Source: Himantopus leucocephalus (Eukaryota > Chordata > Aves > Charadriiformes > Recurvirostridae). From it: a stretch of 64,000 nucleotides of DNA. The notes below the pieces were generated by a model. The model did not search any database and had not been told where the DNA came from. It saw only the letters and a program-made list of their open reading frames with translations. Shown piece by piece: positions 61,673-64,000 of the stretch. The position numbers and the translations under genes are program-made. Where the stretch lies: positions 3,594,856 through 3,658,855 of the forward strand of contig RSEF01000002.1 of the NCBI GenBank assembly GCA_003993805.1, given 5' to 3'. The first letter of the stretch is position 1, and the number at the start of each line of letters is the position of its first letter.

Positions 61673-64000
61673 GACTGAGTTGGGAGACAGAGGAGGCAAC
61701 GCAAATTTAAGGTGGCACCAGGCCCATAATCCCAGCTAGCACCAAATTGGTATCTCTGCTGCCTTGCTACAGACTTGCCACGGGACCATCGGAGGCTTTG
61801 GCAGGGAATAGGGCAATCATAGGTGCTTGGACCTCATCGGATCAGTTAGGCTTTAGCCAGCTAAGGATCTGACACAGCACCCACCCCAGACAGGAGCAGC
61901 AAGCTGAAGTACTCAGATTCACTCACCCAGGGGACTCTATGGTAGAGAAGGATCTTTGATCCAAGCACGTACTCTTTAACACCCGTGCCTTGCAAGCCCA
62001 GAAGCACAGTATTTGTGCATGCCATTGGGAAACTATGCATGGAAACAGGAGCTAAGTGTGCAATTATTCATATCTCATGCAAAAGAAGTTTCACAACCTT
62101 CTTGATAATCAAACTTGTCCTGGTTCTTTTCACTGAGGCAACACAAGCCTTTTCCCTAAAGGGCAAGAGAGGCATGCAAGGCAGGAGTGATTAGAAAACA
62201 AGGAACACGAAACCGGGATCAACAGTGGGTACAGACATGTTTTCTACATCTGAGCAACCATTGAGCAGTAAACAGTACAAAAGTCAAACACTTCTAGAAA
62301 TTCTCCAGACTCATGTCAGGACGAACAGAAGAATTCAGGGAACACACACTGCAAACAGCTGTGTGTCTGCAGCTGTATTCCCATCCACGAGCTACAGAGA
62401 TGACAATCAGACAAGAACAGGGACAGATTGCAACACAAGACTGGCCAGGAGAGGGACAGGCAGAGAACAAACATTAGGAGAGGAGGCATGGAAAAATTAG
62501 TATCATGGACTCGACATCTTTCCTTACCACACTCATTTCCTTATGTAGGAAAGCCCCATACAAAGTTAAGAGACTGATTTTTCCTACAACCTCCAGTCTC
62601 AGCGTCTGCTAGACAGAGAGCTCAGATGCAAGCTAAATGTCGCAGTATTGATCCCACACGGGCTCTCAGCATGAAGAGTCAAGAGTTAATCCCTGAAGTG
62701 TGCACAGTCTAGACATTTCAGCCTTAGTTGAGCAGCCAGATGACCTAAATACCCTTTCCCTAGCTGTTTACATGACCTTTGTCCACGCCGCCTGTGCTCT
62801 CCTCTGTTGGACAGCCATTGGTCCTGGTACTGTCTCTTACTACATGTCCACGCAGTGTCAGGTCTATGGCAGACCCAGTTCTTAGCACCAACGTTGGTGA
62901 AGGTCCCTCACCAGCAGGGACTCGCTACAACTTCTTTAACTGGTAGACGTGCAGGTCATCCAAAAGGCATGGACAAAGACCCTGGACAGACAGTAGCTGT
63001 TGGCTGATGGCCTTCGCCAGGTGGCACCTGGTTCTCTTTAGAGTAGGGAAGAGCTGGAAAGGGACAAACCCACACAAACAGGAGCAGACTGTCCATCAGC
63101 CTCAGGGACAAAACTTTGGTCCTGGTCCAAGGGCCAAAAAGTACCCAAGAGTAACATCTCTCCTTGTGCCTGTTAGTCAAGCTGTACCAGTTCCTTAGCC
63201 CGTTGGACAAACTCCAGCTGCAACGAGGTGGTGCTGAAACTGCACATCATGAGTTGCACCAACTGGTCCCATCGTCCCCCTGTCCCACACAGCACAGAAG
63301 ATTAGGCTGCGAAGACAGAACTAGATGGTCATGGTGGGGATGGTCACCATTTCAAGGTGTGCCATCGTCCATGTGACCTGTGGTACTTGCCTCTACCCTA
63401 CGGGCAGAGGAACCAATCAGGATGCCCATCCATCTGGCCATAGTGCCCTCGAGGTGCTACGTTGCTCTCAAAACTTTGGAAATCCCAGATGGTTGACTGG
63501 CACTTTGGGAATATACCAGGCACCTCTGCAATCACACCCAGCCCCACATCATATCCAAAGACACAAGCTCGCTTGGGGCACATGGCGTTACACAACTAAT
63601 GTGTTTGCTGCTCAGCAAAGCAATTCTAATTCTTGCTCCACAGAACAAAACAGATAGAAATACCAGTCCTTAGAGCAGCTACCTTTGACAGTGACAGCTG
63701 ACCAGTCTGAGAGAGGCATGGGGGATCTATTTGAGGACTACTTTTCTGTAACCTCAAACACAGAAACAAGGAAGCCTTTTTTAAATAAACCCATGATGCC
63801 CACATAGTTACAAGACTGAAACATGACTCATGATTCCAAACTATTTATTGCTCCGTGGTAGTTTGTCTAACTAAAGGCCTTGCTAAAGAGGAAAACAAAC
63901 ACTAGCCTCTGGCAATCAGTCCTAATTCCACAGGAGCTGCTATACATGCAGATAGCTAGAAAACAGACCAAAACCCCAGCTTTCCTATGTCAGCACGAAG

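Larger units (their letters stand above)
46749..64000. other. Region upstream of ALS2CL exon 1, no gene supported
   Basis: About 17 kb. The ALS2CL promoter and 5' untranslated exon(s) should be somewhere here but I cannot place them. In mammals TMIE lies beside ALS2CL; I looked for its transmembrane motif (WDMRLWHVVGIFSLF type) on both strands by eye and did not find it. It contains a CR1 copy (60852-61075), a weak old LINE-like remnant near 53462-53570, a CAAA microsatellite and two single-N joins (48160, 61644). ORFs of 60-160 codons show no domain. Confidence 0.6.

Overview
The window looks like nuclear DNA of a bird. Two multi-exon genes with vertebrate GT/AG introns are present. The interspersed repeats are almost all CR1 LINE 3' ends, with the conserved 'GGTTGGAAGGGACCTT' type block and an ATTCTATG-type terminal repeat, as is typical of bird genomes. 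I see no bacterial, plasmid, phage or CRISPR features and no tRNA or rRNA genes. Almost all of the long open frames are chance ORFs in introns and intergenic DNA.

Layout on the minus strand, read from high to low coordinates: (1) 64000-46749 is about 17 kb with no gene I can support; any 5' untranslated exon or promoter of ALS2CL should lie here. (2) 46748-25665 holds ALS2CL (ALS2 C-terminal-like, a paralogue of alsin). Eighteen coding exons were placed by translation. All splice phases agree, giving 729 codons that cover the DH-like and PH-like part, eight MORN repeats and the linker to VPS9. The last roughly 220 residues expected of the family, the VPS9 domain, are not found. A 100-N gap at 24302-24401 lies where they would be expected. 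(3) 25664-16355 is about 9 kb of non-coding sequence with CR1 copies and that gap. (4) 16354-5892 holds SNAP47. Three coding exons give 371 in-frame codons, and the final exon, with the second SNARE helix, is not found down to position 1.

The two genes are not known to act in one pathway, although both serve membrane traffic: ALS2CL binds the endosomal GTPase Rab5, and SNAP47 is a SNAP-25-family Qbc SNARE. They are on separate chromosomes in human (3p21 and 1q42), so lying next to each other on one strand here is either bird synteny or a scaffolding join.

The most striking structural signal is technical. Nine isolated single N bases occur. Six sit exactly between two direct copies of flanking sequence (two pairs are 160 and 168 bp long), and three sit beside long homopolymers. 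This points to unmerged contig ends, so false tandem duplications, rather than biology. I found no undescribed biological system and do not claim one.
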